Shown one piece after another: positions 1 through 7,787 of a stretch of DNA of 64,000 nt. Position numbers and translations under genes: made by a program. The DNA is taken from the NCBI RefSeq assembly GCF_900142965.1, contig NZ_FRCQ01000006.1, positions 173,278 through 237,277 on the forward strand. Reading direction: 5' to 3'. A model generated the notes under the pieces. That model worked only from the letters and a program-made list of their open reading frames with translations. It was not told the origin of the DNA and did no database searches. Each line of letters begins with the position of its first letter. Position 1 is the first letter of the stretch. Origin of the DNA: Rhizobacter sp. OV335 (GTDB lineage Bacteria > Pseudomonadota > Gammaproteobacteria > Burkholderiales > Burkholderiaceae_C).

Positions 1-129
1 CCACGGCGGGGCGCTGCCTTCGCAGGACTGGATGAGATGCTTAGCCTATCAAAGCATTTCGACGAGTTTATTGCGGGTCGGTAAACCAACCGCCAGCCGC
101 CGCGAGGATTTCACGGCGTCGGCAAGAAA

Positions 130-579
130 TCAGTGCTTGCCGGTCGAGCCGAAGCCCCCTGCCCCGCGGTCGGAGGTGCCGAATTCGTCCACCACCCGGA
201 AGCTCGCCTGCACCACCGGCACGATCACCAGCTGCGCGATGCGCTCCATCGGCGCGATCGTGAAGGCCGCCTGGCCGCGGTTCCAGCAGCTCACCATCAG
301 CTGGCCCTGGTAGTCGGAATCGATCAGCCCGACCAGGTTGCCGAGCACGATGCCGTGCTTGTGGCCCAGCCCGGAGCGCGGCAGGATGATCGCCGCCAGC
401 CCCGGATCGGCGACGTGGATCGCGAGGCCGGTCGGGATCAGCTGCGTCTGGCCGGGCTCGAGCACCAGCGGCGCGTCGAGGCAGGCGCGCAGGTCGAGGC
501 CGGCGCTGCCGGGGGTCGCGTACGCGGGCAGTTGCTCGGCCATGCGCGGGTCGAGCACCTTCAGGTCGATCGGGGTCAT
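130..579 (-). CDS. dut: Deoxyuridine 5'-triphosphate nucleotidohydrolase (dUTPase)
   Basis: Hydrolyses dUTP to dUMP and pyrophosphate, keeping uracil out of DNA and supplying dUMP for dTMP synthesis; cytoplasmic homotrimer. The 149-residue protein has the trimeric dUTPase motifs in order: [10 protein letters not shown] near residue 24, the PRSGLG loop near 67, the GLIDSDYQG motif near 84 and the glycine-rich C-terminal [10 protein letters not shown] that closes over the active site. Length is normal for the family. Its ATG overlaps the stop of coaBC by 4 bp (ATGA, 576-579), so it is the last gene of a translationally coupled operon. High confidence. Confidence 0.97.
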   Translation of the reverse strand: MTPIDLKVLDPRMAEQLPAYATPGSAGLDLRACLDAPLVLEPGQTQLIPTGLAIHVADPGLAAIILPRSGLGHKHGIVLGNLVGLIDSDYQGQLMVSCWNRGQAAFTIAPMERIAQLVIVPVVQASFRVVDEFGTSDRGAGGFGSTGKH

Positions 580-1817
580 GCGGTTCGGGGAGTGGAATTG
601 GAAGAGGACAGCCGCGCCGCGATCTCGTCCACCAGCGTGCGCGCGAGCGTCAGCTTGTCGGCATGCGGCAGCTGGCGCTCGCCCTGGGCGTCGACCAGCA
701 GCAGCGCGTTGTCGTCACGTCCAAAGGTTGCCGGCCCCAGGTTGCCGACGATCAGCGGCACGTTCTTGCGCTGCAGCTTCTCGCGGGCGTGCTTGGACAG
801 GTCGTGGCTCTCGGCCGCGAAGCCGACGCAGAACGGCCGGTCGGGCAGCTTCGCGACGGCGGCCAGGATGTCGGCGTTCTCGGTCAGCTCGAAGGTCGGC
901 GCGACCTTGCTGCCGTTCTTCTTGATCTTGTGGTCCGACAGCGAGGCCGGCCGCCAGTCGGCCACCGCCGCGGTCGCGACGAACACGCCGTGCTGCGCCG
1001 CCAGCGGCAGCACCGCGTCGAACATCTGCTGCGCGGTCTGCACGTCGATGCGGCGCACGCCGCGCGGCGTCGGCAGGTGCACCGGGCCGGCCACCAGCGT
1101 CACCTCGGCACCGGCCTCGTGCGCCGCGCGGGCGATCGCGAAACCCATCTTGCCGCTGGAGCGGTTGGTGATGCCGCGCACCGGATCGATCGGCTCGAAG
1201 GTCGGCCCGGCGGTGATCAGCAGGCGCTGGCCGCGCAGCCGCTTCGGCGCGAAGAACGAGACCACGTCCTCCAGCAGCTCCAGCGGTTCGAGCATGCGGC
1301 CGTCGCCGATCTCGCCACAGGCCTGGTCGCCGTTGCCCGGGCCGAGCACGGTGGCGCCATCGGCGCGCAACTGGGCGATGTTGCGCTGCGTCGCCGGGTG
1401 CGCCCACATCTCGCGGTTCATCGCCGGCGCCACCAGCAGCGGGCAGTTGGCGATCGGCCGCGCCAGGCACAGCAGGCTCAGCAGGTCGTCGGCCCGGCCC
1501 TGCACCAGCCGGGCGATGAAATCGGCGCTGGCCGGCGCGATCAGCACCGCATCGGCCTCGCGCGTCAGGTTGATGTGGGCCATGTTGTTGGCCTCGCGCG
1601 CGTCCCACTGGCTGGTGAACACCGGCCGGGTCGACAGCGCCTGCATCGTGACCGGCGTGATGAACTGCTCGGCGGCCTCGGTCATCACGACCTGCACCGA
1701 CGCGCCGGCCTTCACCAGTGCGCGCGTCAGCTCGGCGGCCTTGTAGCAGGCGATGCCGCCGGTCAGGCCGAGCACGATGCGCTTGCCTTGCAGGTCAGTG
1801 GAGGATGCAGTGCTCAC
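576..1817 (-). CDS. coaBC: Bifunctional phosphopantothenoylcysteine decarboxylase / phosphopantothenate-cysteine ligase
   Basis: Catalyses two successive steps of coenzyme A synthesis: ligation of cysteine to 4'-phosphopantothenate (CoaB, C-terminal half) and FMN-dependent decarboxylation of the product (CoaC, N-terminal half). About 413 residues, normal length. The N-terminal flavoprotein begins with [16 protein letters not shown] and carries the PAMNREMW substrate motif; the CoaB half has the [14 protein letters not shown] motif and the KIKK segment. A longer in-frame reading exists upstream, but I chose the GTG at 1817: it overlaps the stop of the upstream gene (GTGA, 1814-1817) and sits just before the conserved N-terminus. 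Middle gene of the minus-strand operon. Confidence 0.96.
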   Translation of the reverse strand: MSTASSTDLQGKRIVLGLTGGIACYKAAELTRALVKAGASVQVVMTEAAEQFITPVTMQALSTRPVFTSQWDAREANNMAHINLTREADAVLIAPASADFIARLVQGRADDLLSLLCLARPIANCPLLVAPAMNREMWAHPATQRNIAQLRADGATVLGPGNGDQACGEIGDGRMLEPLELLEDVVSFFAPKRLRGQRLLITAGPTFEPIDPVRGITNRSSGKMGFAIARAAHEAGAEVTLVAGPVHLPTPRGVRRIDVQTAQQMFDAVLPLAAQHGVFVATAAVADWRPASLSDHKIKKNGSKVAPTFELTENADILAAVAKLPDRPFCVGFAAESHDLSKHAREKLQRKNVPLIVGNLGPATFGRDDNALLLVDAQGERQLPHADKLTLARTLVDEIAARLSSSNSTPRTA

Positions 1818-2623
1818 AGCGGCGTCCAGAAGCGTGACATGTCGGACAGGTTGAACAGCACGCGCACCGCCTTGCCATACACCTCGGAATGCGGCAGGAA
1901 GCCCCAGCGGCGGGAGTCTTCGGAGTTGTCGCGGTTGTCGCCCAGCATCATGTACTGGCCCTCGGGCACCGTGCAGTGCCAGGCGCCGCGGCGCTCGTTG
2001 ACGCACTGCCGGCCGAGGTCGGGCTGCTGCAGGTCGACCGCCATGCTGCCCAGCACGAACGGGTTGACCTTGATCAGGTGCTCGCGCCCGGGCAGCGACT
2101 CTTTCTGCAGCCACTGGCCGCGGTCTTCCTCGCGCACGCCGGCCTCGCTGCCGTCGCTGACCGGCTCGACCTCGAACGGCGCGCCGTTGATGCTGACCGC
2201 GCCGTCCTGGAAGCGCACCACGTCGCCCGGCATGCCGATCAGCCGCTTCACGTAGAACTCGGAGACGTTGCGCGGGAAGCGGAACACGACGACATCGCCG
2301 CGCTGCGGCTTGCCGAACTCGATCGCGGTGTTGGTGAACGGCAGGCGCGGGCCGTACGCCAGGTGATTGACGAGCAGGTAGTCGCCGACCCGCAAGGTCG
2401 GCTCCATCGAGCCGGACGGCACCTTCGGCCAGTCGGCCACCGCGACGCGGCAGGTGAACATCAGCGCCACCACGAAGAACAGCTCGGCACCGAAGCTGAC
2501 CCACAGCGGCTTGCGCGTCGGCGCGGGCGTGCGCGCGAGGCGCCGGCGCCACGCAAACCAGCAGGCGCCGGTGGCCAGGCTCAGCAGGCAAAGCACTTCG
2601 TTGATGGAAAAACCGATCTGCAT
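1814..2623 (-). CDS. Signal peptidase I family protein (S26)
   Basis: A membrane serine protease of the S26 (LepB) family that would cleave signal peptides of exported proteins at the periplasmic face. The 269-residue protein has hydrophobic segments near residues 8-25 and 45-62, then the S26 boxes: PSGSMEPTL with nucleophile Ser72, YVKRLIGMPGD with general base Lys126, and GDNRDNSEDSR near the C-terminus. It may be the main LepB or a paralogue: in many betaproteobacteria lepB sits with lepA and rnc, whereas here it heads the coaBC-dut operon, so I leave the symbol empty. Family assignment is firm; identity as the housekeeping copy is uncertain. Confidence 0.9.
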   Translation of the reverse strand: MQIGFSINEVLCLLSLATGACWFAWRRRLARTPAPTRKPLWVSFGAELFFVVALMFTCRVAVADWPKVPSGSMEPTLRVGDYLLVNHLAYGPRLPFTNTAIEFGKPQRGDVVVFRFPRNVSEFYVKRLIGMPGDVVRFQDGAVSINGAPFEVEPVSDGSEAGVREEDRGQWLQKESLPGREHLIKVNPFVLGSMAVDLQQPDLGRQCVNERRGAWHCTVPEGQYMMLGDNRDNSEDSRRWGFLPHSEVYGKAVRVLFNLSDMSRFWTPL

Positions 2624-2810
2624 CGAGGGCGCTTTCCGGGTGGGTGTTCGGGGGCTTGACTGGAAATGGGCCCGGCCGGGATTATGGCCGCGCCGCGCGG
2701 CCCCTTCGGCGCCAGATTCCTACACCTCGACGGCTGTAAGTCCTACGACCTTGGGTCGACAACGTTTATCGGCATCCGGCAAGATGCCCCCCACCCCGAG
2801 GAGACCCTGC

Positions 2811-3884
2811 ATGGACCCGTTGCTGGCTTTGCGCACCACCGCCCGAGATACTGCCCGAGACACCCCCCGCGATACCGCCCCCGCCGACCCGGGCCGCCGC
2901 CCGTCGCTGGTCGGCCTGCCCGGCCGCACGGCACCGTTGCAGCCGCAGTTCATGCAGAACAAGCTGCCGCCCGAGACCGCCACGCTGGCCGAGGTGACAG
3001 CCGGGCTGCTGAAGGCGCGGGCCGAGGTCGCGCCCAAGTATTTCTACGACAGCCTGGGCTCGCACCTGTTCGAGGCGATCACCGAGCTGCCCGAGTACTA
3101 CCCGACCCGCACCGAGGCCGCGATCTTCGACCTGCATGCCGGCGAGATGGCCGACGCGATCGGCCGCGGGATGACGCTGATCGACCTGGGCGCCGGCAAC
3201 TGCGCGAAGGCGGTGCGGCTGTTCCCGGAGTTCAAGCCGTCGCGCTATGTCGCGATCGACATCTCGGTCGACTTCCTGCGCGAGGCGCTGGCCGGCGTGC
3301 AGCGCGCGCACCCGGCGCTGAACGTCACCGGCCTCGGCATGGACTTCGCGAATGCGCTGGTGCTGCCGAACGAGCTGCTGCGCGACCGGCCGGTGTTCTT
3401 CTACCCCGGATCGAGCATCGGCAATTTCACGCCCCAGCAGGCCTCGCGGCTGCTGGCCGGCGCCCGCGAGCAGGCGCGCGGCGGCGGCATGCTGATCGGC
3501 ATCGACCTGGTGAAGCCGGCGCACCTGCTGGAAGCTGCCTACGACGATGCGCTCGGCGTCACCGCGGCGTTCAACCGCAACCTGCTGCCGCACCTGAACC
3601 GGCGCATCGGCACCGATTTCCAGCTGCCCGACTGGCAGCACGTGGCGCGTTTCGACACCGGGCTGTCGCGCATCGAGATGCACCTGCAGGCGGTGCGCGA
3701 GCTGGACGTGCGCTGGGCCGGGCACACCCGGCACTTCGCGGCCGGCGAACGCATCCACACCGAGAGTTCGTACAAGTACACGCTGGCGAGCTTCGAAGCG
3801 CTGCTGCGCGAATCGGGCTTCCGCCAGATGCGGCACTGGACCGATCCGCAGGGGTGGTTCGCGGTGTTCTGGGCACAGGGCTGA
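2811..3884 (+). CDS. egtD: L-histidine N-alpha-methyltransferase (ergothioneine biosynthesis)
   Basis: Uses S-adenosylmethionine to trimethylate the alpha-amino group of histidine, giving hercynine, the first step to the thiol antioxidant ergothioneine. The protein (357 residues from this start) matches the EgtD family: PKYFYDSLGS near residue 78, the LIDLGAGNCAKA SAM-binding loop, YVAIDIS, and FFYPGSSIGNF. Length is slightly above the usual 320 or so because of an N-terminal extension with an Arg-Asp-Thr repeat (residues 10-21). ATG 2811 has GAGGAG about 8 bases upstream; earlier in-frame codons belong to a non-coding leader. No egtB, egtC or egtE is visible in the window, so the partner genes must lie elsewhere. 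Confidence 0.92.
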   Translation: MDPLLALRTTARDTARDTPRDTAPADPGRRPSLVGLPGRTAPLQPQFMQNKLPPETATLAEVTAGLLKARAEVAPKYFYDSLGSHLFEAITELPEYYPTRTEAAIFDLHAGEMADAIGRGMTLIDLGAGNCAKAVRLFPEFKPSRYVAIDISVDFLREALAGVQRAHPALNVTGLGMDFANALVLPNELLRDRPVFFYPGSSIGNFTPQQASRLLAGAREQARGGGMLIGIDLVKPAHLLEAAYDDALGVTAAFNRNLLPHLNRRIGTDFQLPDWQHVARFDTGLSRIEMHLQAVRELDVRWAGHTRHFAAGERIHTESSYKYTLASFEALLRESGFRQMRHWTDPQGWFAVFWAQG

Positions 3885-4559
3885 GCGCGCCGCACCTGTT
3901 CTGTCCATTCAACTGGCAGAAATCGGTGCGTCCAGTTGCCTTGAGCTCCCGGCCGGCAGTTGCAACATGGACAAAGGTGCTTTGGCGTTGTCAAGCCGAG
4001 GCGACCGCAGGCAGCGACGCGGCTCTCCGTATCGTCGCCGAGATCGAGCAATCGATCCATGAACTCAAGCTCGATCTGGCTGACAGGCCCGGAGTGGCGA
4101 GTTGCACCATCGGGCCGTTGCTGAGCGACGACCCCATGATGTACCCAAGTTGGCGTGGGGAGGGCTTCTGCATGGCTGACGATTTGCGATGTCCCGGGCG
4201 AGGATATGCGGTGCCAACGAAGTCTGTTCAACAGATTGGTCGCCGAAAAGCGGACGCTGCCGATGCATGCCGGGGCGCTTCGAATCGGTCGCCGGCATTC
4301 GGAAATCGGGAGTCGAGTGGTTGGCGATGACAAGCAGCGCTCATACCCCTGTGCAGGGCCACCACTGTAAAATTCCAGCGTCGAGAAAGGGCCGGATCGG
4401 TAAGTTGGTAAGCCCGATCCCTTCCGCAAGGAAGAACCTGTTCAGCTCCGGCGAGAACCCGCGACAAGCCCGTGGTGCGCTTTGCGCCACTGCGCTTGTT
4501 CGTGCACGGTTCCATCGATTGCCCGCGACCGAAGAAGCGCTTCTGAAAAGGGAAGTGTC
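3885..4559. other. Gene-poor stretch
   Basis: Between egtD and the small monooxygenase-domain gene I see no convincing gene. Several short open frames exist on both strands but none has a recognisable motif or a good ribosome binding site. The composition is softer (more A and T) than the flanks, and one plus-strand frame around 3960-4180 looks mildly protein-like, so a decayed gene is possible but unproven. Confidence 0.4.
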
Positions 4560-4880
4560 ATGCCTACCATCGTTGCTGACGACAAGGTCGTCACACAGAT
4601 CAACGTCTTCACCACCACACCGGATCACCAGCAAGCGCTGATCGATCTCCTCAAGGAAGCCGCGCACGCCGTGCGGGACGTACCGGGCTGGCGATCGGCC
4701 AGCATCCGTCGAGAGCGAGACGGCACACGCGTCGTCAACTATGCGCAGTGCGACAGCTTTGACGCCTGGAAACTAGTCTTCGAAAAGCTGCAGGACGAGG
4801 GTTTTATCGCCCGCAACAAGGCGCTCGGAACTGCGTCGCCCGGCCTGTACGAAGTCGTGTTTACCTTGGTCAAGACGTAG
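4560..4880 (+). CDS. Antibiotic biosynthesis monooxygenase (ABM) domain protein
   Basis: Small dimeric alpha-beta barrel protein of the ABM superfamily, 106 residues. The sequence runs from a beta strand (VTQINVFTTTPDHQQALIDLL) through PGWRSASIRRERDG and VVNYAQCDSFDAWKLVFE to a final strand ending in VVFTLVKT, the ABM fold order. Family members include haem-degrading and quinol-forming monooxygenases, but many have no known substrate, and I cannot assign one here. ATG 4560 follows an AAAAGGGA ribosome binding site; an earlier in-frame ATG at 4482 would add a tail without similarity. It stands alone in a stretch of softer composition, with an inverted repeat after its stop. Confidence 0.75.
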   Translation: MPTIVADDKVVTQINVFTTTPDHQQALIDLLKEAAHAVRDVPGWRSASIRRERDGTRVVNYAQCDSFDAWKLVFEKLQDEGFIARNKALGTASPGLYEVVFTLVKT

Positions 4881-4925
4881 CAAGTCGATCGAGCTGCATG
4901 AGGATTTGCTTGAGCCACATGCGCT

Positions 4926-4966
4926 GGCGTTTGCCGACACAACTTCACCAATGGTCGGCAAACGCC
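4926..4966 (+). terminator. Perfect 13-bp inverted repeat, possible terminator
   Basis: Arms 4926-4938 and 4954-4966 are exact reverse complements (GGCGTTTGCCGAC / GTCGGCAAACGCC) with a 15-base loop, followed by TTTCTC. It lies 46 bases after the stop of the ABM-domain gene, so it may end that transcript, although the T run is short. It could equally be a protein-binding site. Confidence 0.5.
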
Positions 4967-5072
4967 TTTCTCAAAGTGCCCTGGGGTCCGACTGCAAGTG
5001 GCCGACCACGGGTGGTCAAGTTCGACTGGTGCCTGAGCCGGTTGCGGGTGGTATGTCGGTGCTCACCGGCTT

Positions 5073-5630
5073 TCAACCTACGCTCTGGTACGGCACCAAC
5101 TCCCATAGGCGCTTGGGCATAGGTTTCACACGTGGCAACTCGAGGCAACCATAGCTCGACAGCAACCCCAAGCGACGGCGCCAGTTGTGAATGTAGAACG
5201 CGACTCGGAAGCGAGGCAGCAACGGCGCCTTCGGCGGCGGCTGGCCCGAGAGCACGGCGCTGCCGTCATCGGTGAGGTACGTCTCCTGCCAAGCACACTG
5301 CGACCAGCCTTCGCGCACCCCGGGATCGAATTGCACAAAGTCGCCCACGTCAAACCTGGAATCGACGTTCTCCGCCAGGACCTCGACAAGAACAGCCATC
5401 GCCAGCGAACTCTCAAACTCCTCCCAGATTTCCTGCCTGTCGGCTTCAGTGTGCGCCCTCGGAACTTCACGCCGACATCGGGTGAGGAAATCAATGGTCT
5501 CCTGTGAGTAATTCGCCGGGTCCCGCTCAGCAACCCGACGTTCGACGAAGCGCTCGTATTCAGCGCGGTTTTGCACCGGCGAGTACAGGCCGAAGGCTGT
5601 CAGTCGGGGGGGTGAGGACCTGTGTCTCAT
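5073..5630 (-). CDS. Hypothetical protein
   Basis: An open frame of 185 residues from ATG 5630 that I do not recognise. It reads like a real soluble protein: an acidic, helix-rich first half (NRAEYERFVERRVAERDP, then EIWEEFESSLAMAVLVEVLA) and a second half with aromatic residues and strands (FDVGDFVQFDPG, RVAFYIHNWRRRLGLL). No signal peptide or membrane segment is visible. Composition is softer than the operons on either side, consistent with acquired DNA. The upstream in-frame ATG at 5738 would add 36 residues of low-quality sequence. The gene points toward the ABM-domain gene and shares no operon with it. Function unknown. Confidence 0.55.
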   Translation of the reverse strand: MRHRSSPPRLTAFGLYSPVQNRAEYERFVERRVAERDPANYSQETIDFLTRCRREVPRAHTEADRQEIWEEFESSLAMAVLVEVLAENVDSRFDVGDFVQFDPGVREGWSQCAWQETYLTDDGSAVLSGQPPPKAPLLPRFRVAFYIHNWRRRLGLLSSYGCLELPRVKPMPKRLWELVPYQSVG

Positions 5631-5760
5631 GCCGCCCAATTCTGCCCGTGGATGGCGGCTCGCCCCGTATTCCTCTGGCAGGAACGTTCGCACCACCCCT
5701 GCTGATCCAGTGGGTTGGAACTGTTTTCGAAAAACCAAAGCGAAGAGCCTGACTGCAGGA

Positions 5761-6162
5761 CTACGGCGTCGCGTCGGCCCGCAGGTTCAGTGAGCGCACG
5801 TAGGCGACGATGTCGCGCATCTGCTCCTCGGTCAGCTCGGCGCCCCACGGCGGCATGAACGGCGAGCGGCCCAGCGCCTGCCCACCCATCTTGACGATCA
5901 GGCCGAGGTAGGCGTCGTTCTTGTCGGTGGTGCGCAGGTTGGCCGGCCGTGGGTCGTACAGCCGGGCGGCGCGGCCATTGCCGTCGGCGTTGATGCCGTG
6001 GCAGGTGACGCAGTAGTTCGCGAACACCAGCCCGCCGCGGAACACCGCCGCCTCGCGGCTGTCGCGCGGCAAGGGCTCGGCGCGCACGCCCCCGGCCCAG
6101 CTCAGCAGGCACGCGACGATCAGCCCGCCGATCCACAGCGCGCGGCTGTCGTGGGGCTTCAC
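5761..6162 (-). CDS. Class I c-type cytochrome
   Basis: Small mono-haem electron carrier exported to the periplasm. From GTG 6162 it is 133 residues, with an uncleaved or cleavable hydrophobic N-terminus (about residues 9-27), the haem-binding CVTCH at 51-55 and a distal FMPPWG segment offering the axial Met. The GTG overlaps the TGA of the upstream cupredoxin gene (GTGA, 6159-6162), which decides the start over a longer frame. Third gene of a coupled operon with a cupredoxin and a di-haem peroxidase, so it probably passes electrons to or from them. Physiological partner unknown. Confidence 0.9.
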   Translation of the reverse strand: MKPHDSRALWIGGLIVACLLSWAGGVRAEPLPRDSREAAVFRGGLVFANYCVTCHGINADGNGRAARLYDPRPANLRTTDKNDAYLGLIVKMGGQALGRSPFMPPWGAELTEEQMRDIVAYVRSLNLRADATP

Positions 6163-6479
6163 TTGCCGACCTCGATCACCATGCGCATGTCCGGGTGGAC
6201 CGCGCACTCGACCTCGACGGTGCCGGGCTTGTCGAGCGTCACCGTCTTCGAGCCGCCCTGCCCGAACGAGCCGAGGTCGAAGCTCTTCGCATCGGACAGC
6301 GAGAACACGTTGTGCGCGAACGGGTCCTCGTTGACGAACTTCACGGTGTCGCCGACCTTCACCTGCAGCTTCTTGACGGAGAAGGCCTTGCCCTTCTGCG
6401 CCAGCACATGCTCGGCGGCAGCGGCCGGCAGGCTGGCCAACACGACGGCGCCGGCCACGAGGAGAGGATGGAACTGCAT
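6159..6479 (-). CDS. Cupredoxin (plastocyanin/amicyanin-like blue copper protein)
   Basis: Periplasmic electron-transfer protein of 106 residues with a signal peptide ending near AAAAEH. The type 1 copper ligands are visible: His in PFAHNVFS, and Cys, His and Met in the C-terminal VECAVHPDMRM. ATG 6479 has AGGAG seven bases upstream and I prefer it; the in-frame ATG at 6497 overlaps the peroxidase stop (TGATG) but has no binding site. It lies between a di-haem peroxidase and a cytochrome c gene, so a copper-to-haem electron path is likely, much as amicyanin and MauG-type enzymes are found together in methylamine systems; no methylamine genes are present here. Confidence 0.9.
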   Translation of the reverse strand: MQFHPLLVAGAVVLASLPAAAAEHVLAQKGKAFSVKKLQVKVGDTVKFVNEDPFAHNVFSLSDAKSFDLGSFGQGGSKTVTLDKPGTVEVECAVHPDMRMVIEVGK

Positions 6480-6496
6480 GAAACTGCTCCTGGACA

Positions 6497-7537
6497 TCAG
6501 TTGGCCGGCAAGGTCGGCAGCGTGAACGGCTTGGCCGGCGTGGTCAGCGCCTCCATGAAGGCAACGATGTCGCGCATCTCGTCGTTCGACAGCGACAGCG
6601 GCTTGACGCTCGCCGACAGGTTGGTGCGAACCTCGCCGCCACGGTTGTAGTGCGCCACCACGTCGAGCAGCGTCCTGGCCGACCCGTCATGGAAGTACGG
6701 TGCGGTCAGCGCCACGTCGCGCAGCGTCGGCGTCTTGAACGCGCCTTTCAGCGACGCCACCGGCTTGATCGCGAAGCGGCCGACGTCCGGGTTTTCCTGG
6801 CCCCACGACACGAGGCCGATGTTGTGGAAACCGTTGTCGGTGAAGTTCGGCGCCTGGTGGCAAGCGGCGCAATTGCCCTTGGCCGGATCGGCGAACAGCC
6901 GGAAGCCGTTCACCTGGCGGGCCGTCATGGCCTGGCGATCGCCCCGCAGCCAGCGGTCGAACGGGGAGTCGTTGCTGACCACCGTGCGCTCGAAGGCCGC
7001 GATCGCCTTCGAGGTCGTCGTCTTGTCGATCGCCTCGCCCGGGTAGGCCGCGGCGAAGGCGGCCTGGTAGCTCGGGTTGACGGCCAGCCAGGCGAACAGC
7101 GCGTCGAGGTTCATCGCCATCTCGTCCATCGACTCCATCGGCCCCATCGCCTGGTGCTCGAGCGTCGCGCGGCGGCCGTCCCACATCTGGATGGTGTTGT
7201 AGCCGCTGTTGACGATGGTCGGCGACGCCCGGCCCAGCACCTTGCTGCGGAATCCCTTGGCGGTGCCCAGGCCGTCCGACCAGCCGTACAGCGGGCTGTG
7301 GCAACCGGCGCACGACAGGTTGCGCTCTGACGAGAGGCGGGCATCGAAGAACAGCATCTTGCCCAGCTCGATGCGGGCGGCGGTCGGCGCGTTGTCGCCG
7401 GGGTGCGGCGGCGCGTCGGGCAGCAACCACTGCCGGTCCTGCGGCGTCGCCACCTGCGGGTCGTCGACCGCCTCGGCAGCGCTCCAACCCAGGCTCGACA
7501 GACACAGGGCCAGGGCCCACGGACGCATCCAGTTCAT
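6497..7537 (-). CDS. Di-haem cytochrome c peroxidase / MauG family protein
   Basis: Periplasmic di-haem enzyme of the bacterial cytochrome c peroxidase/MauG family, 346 residues with a signal peptide (cleavage near AAEAVDD). Two haem motifs are visible: CAGCH at 76-80 and CAACH at 223-227. RIELGKMLFFDARLS before the first haem and LKGAFKTPTLRDVALTAPYFHDGS after the second are family signatures. It would reduce hydrogen peroxide with electrons from a small carrier, or oxidise a protein or amine substrate as MauG does; the sequence does not decide. ATG 7537 has AAGGAA upstream. First gene of the operon continuing with a cupredoxin and cytochrome c, transcribed away from the chemoreceptor operon. 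Confidence 0.92.
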   Translation of the reverse strand: MNWMRPWALALCLSSLGWSAAEAVDDPQVATPQDRQWLLPDAPPHPGDNAPTAARIELGKMLFFDARLSSERNLSCAGCHSPLYGWSDGLGTAKGFRSKVLGRASPTIVNSGYNTIQMWDGRRATLEHQAMGPMESMDEMAMNLDALFAWLAVNPSYQAAFAAAYPGEAIDKTTTSKAIAAFERTVVSNDSPFDRWLRGDRQAMTARQVNGFRLFADPAKGNCAACHQAPNFTDNGFHNIGLVSWGQENPDVGRFAIKPVASLKGAFKTPTLRDVALTAPYFHDGSARTLLDVVAHYNRGGEVRTNLSASVKPLSLSNDEMRDIVAFMEALTTPAKPFTLPTLPAN

Positions 7538-7622
7538 GGTGAATTCCTTTCTTTTGAGCAAGAACAAGCGACGGAAATGTGAACCGGTTTTCGTCGCCGT
7601 GCGCGCCAAACGGACCCCTGCT

Positions 7623-7639
7623 TTGTCAACAACTGCCAA
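7623..7639. promoter_or_regulatory. Operator-like palindrome, one mismatch (site 1)
   Basis: TTGTCA-N5-TGCCAA, one base away from the perfect TTGTCA-N5-TGACAA palindrome 49 bases downstream. It lies in the divergent region between the peroxidase and chemoreceptor operons. Evidence is the repeated pattern only; the binding protein is unknown. Confidence 0.5.
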
Positions 7640-7671
7640 CTGGCCGGTCAGGGCGGCAGCGGTTCCATCAG

Positions 7672-7688
7672 TTGTCATTCGTTGACAA
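7672..7688. promoter_or_regulatory. Operator-like palindrome TTGTCA-N5-TGACAA (site 2)
   Basis: Perfect 6+6 palindrome with a 5-base centre in the 250-base divergent region. The same pattern with the same spacing recurs at 13981-13997. Overlapping it, GTTGACAAAT (7681-7690) is an exact inverted copy of ATTTGTCAAC at 7723-7732. Confidence 0.6.
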
Positions 7689-7724
7689 ATGAAGCGTTCA
7701 CCAAAACGCTGAGGGCGGCGATAT

Positions 7725-7741
7725 TTGTCAACAGTCGGCAA
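7725..7741. promoter_or_regulatory. Operator-like half-conserved copy (site 3)
   Basis: TTGTCA-N5-CGGCAA; the left half is perfect and the right half differs at two positions. It is closest to the chemoreceptor start, where a bound protein could block or recruit RNA polymerase. Confidence 0.45.
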
Positions 7742-7787
7742 CACAAACGTTCCGACACGTGACCCTCTGGAACAGAAAGCAGTACCC

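Noticed and set aside
133..1746. Plus-strand frame of 537 codons opposite dut and coaBC
   Set aside because: Antisense shadow of two highly conserved genes; no ribosome binding site or domain.
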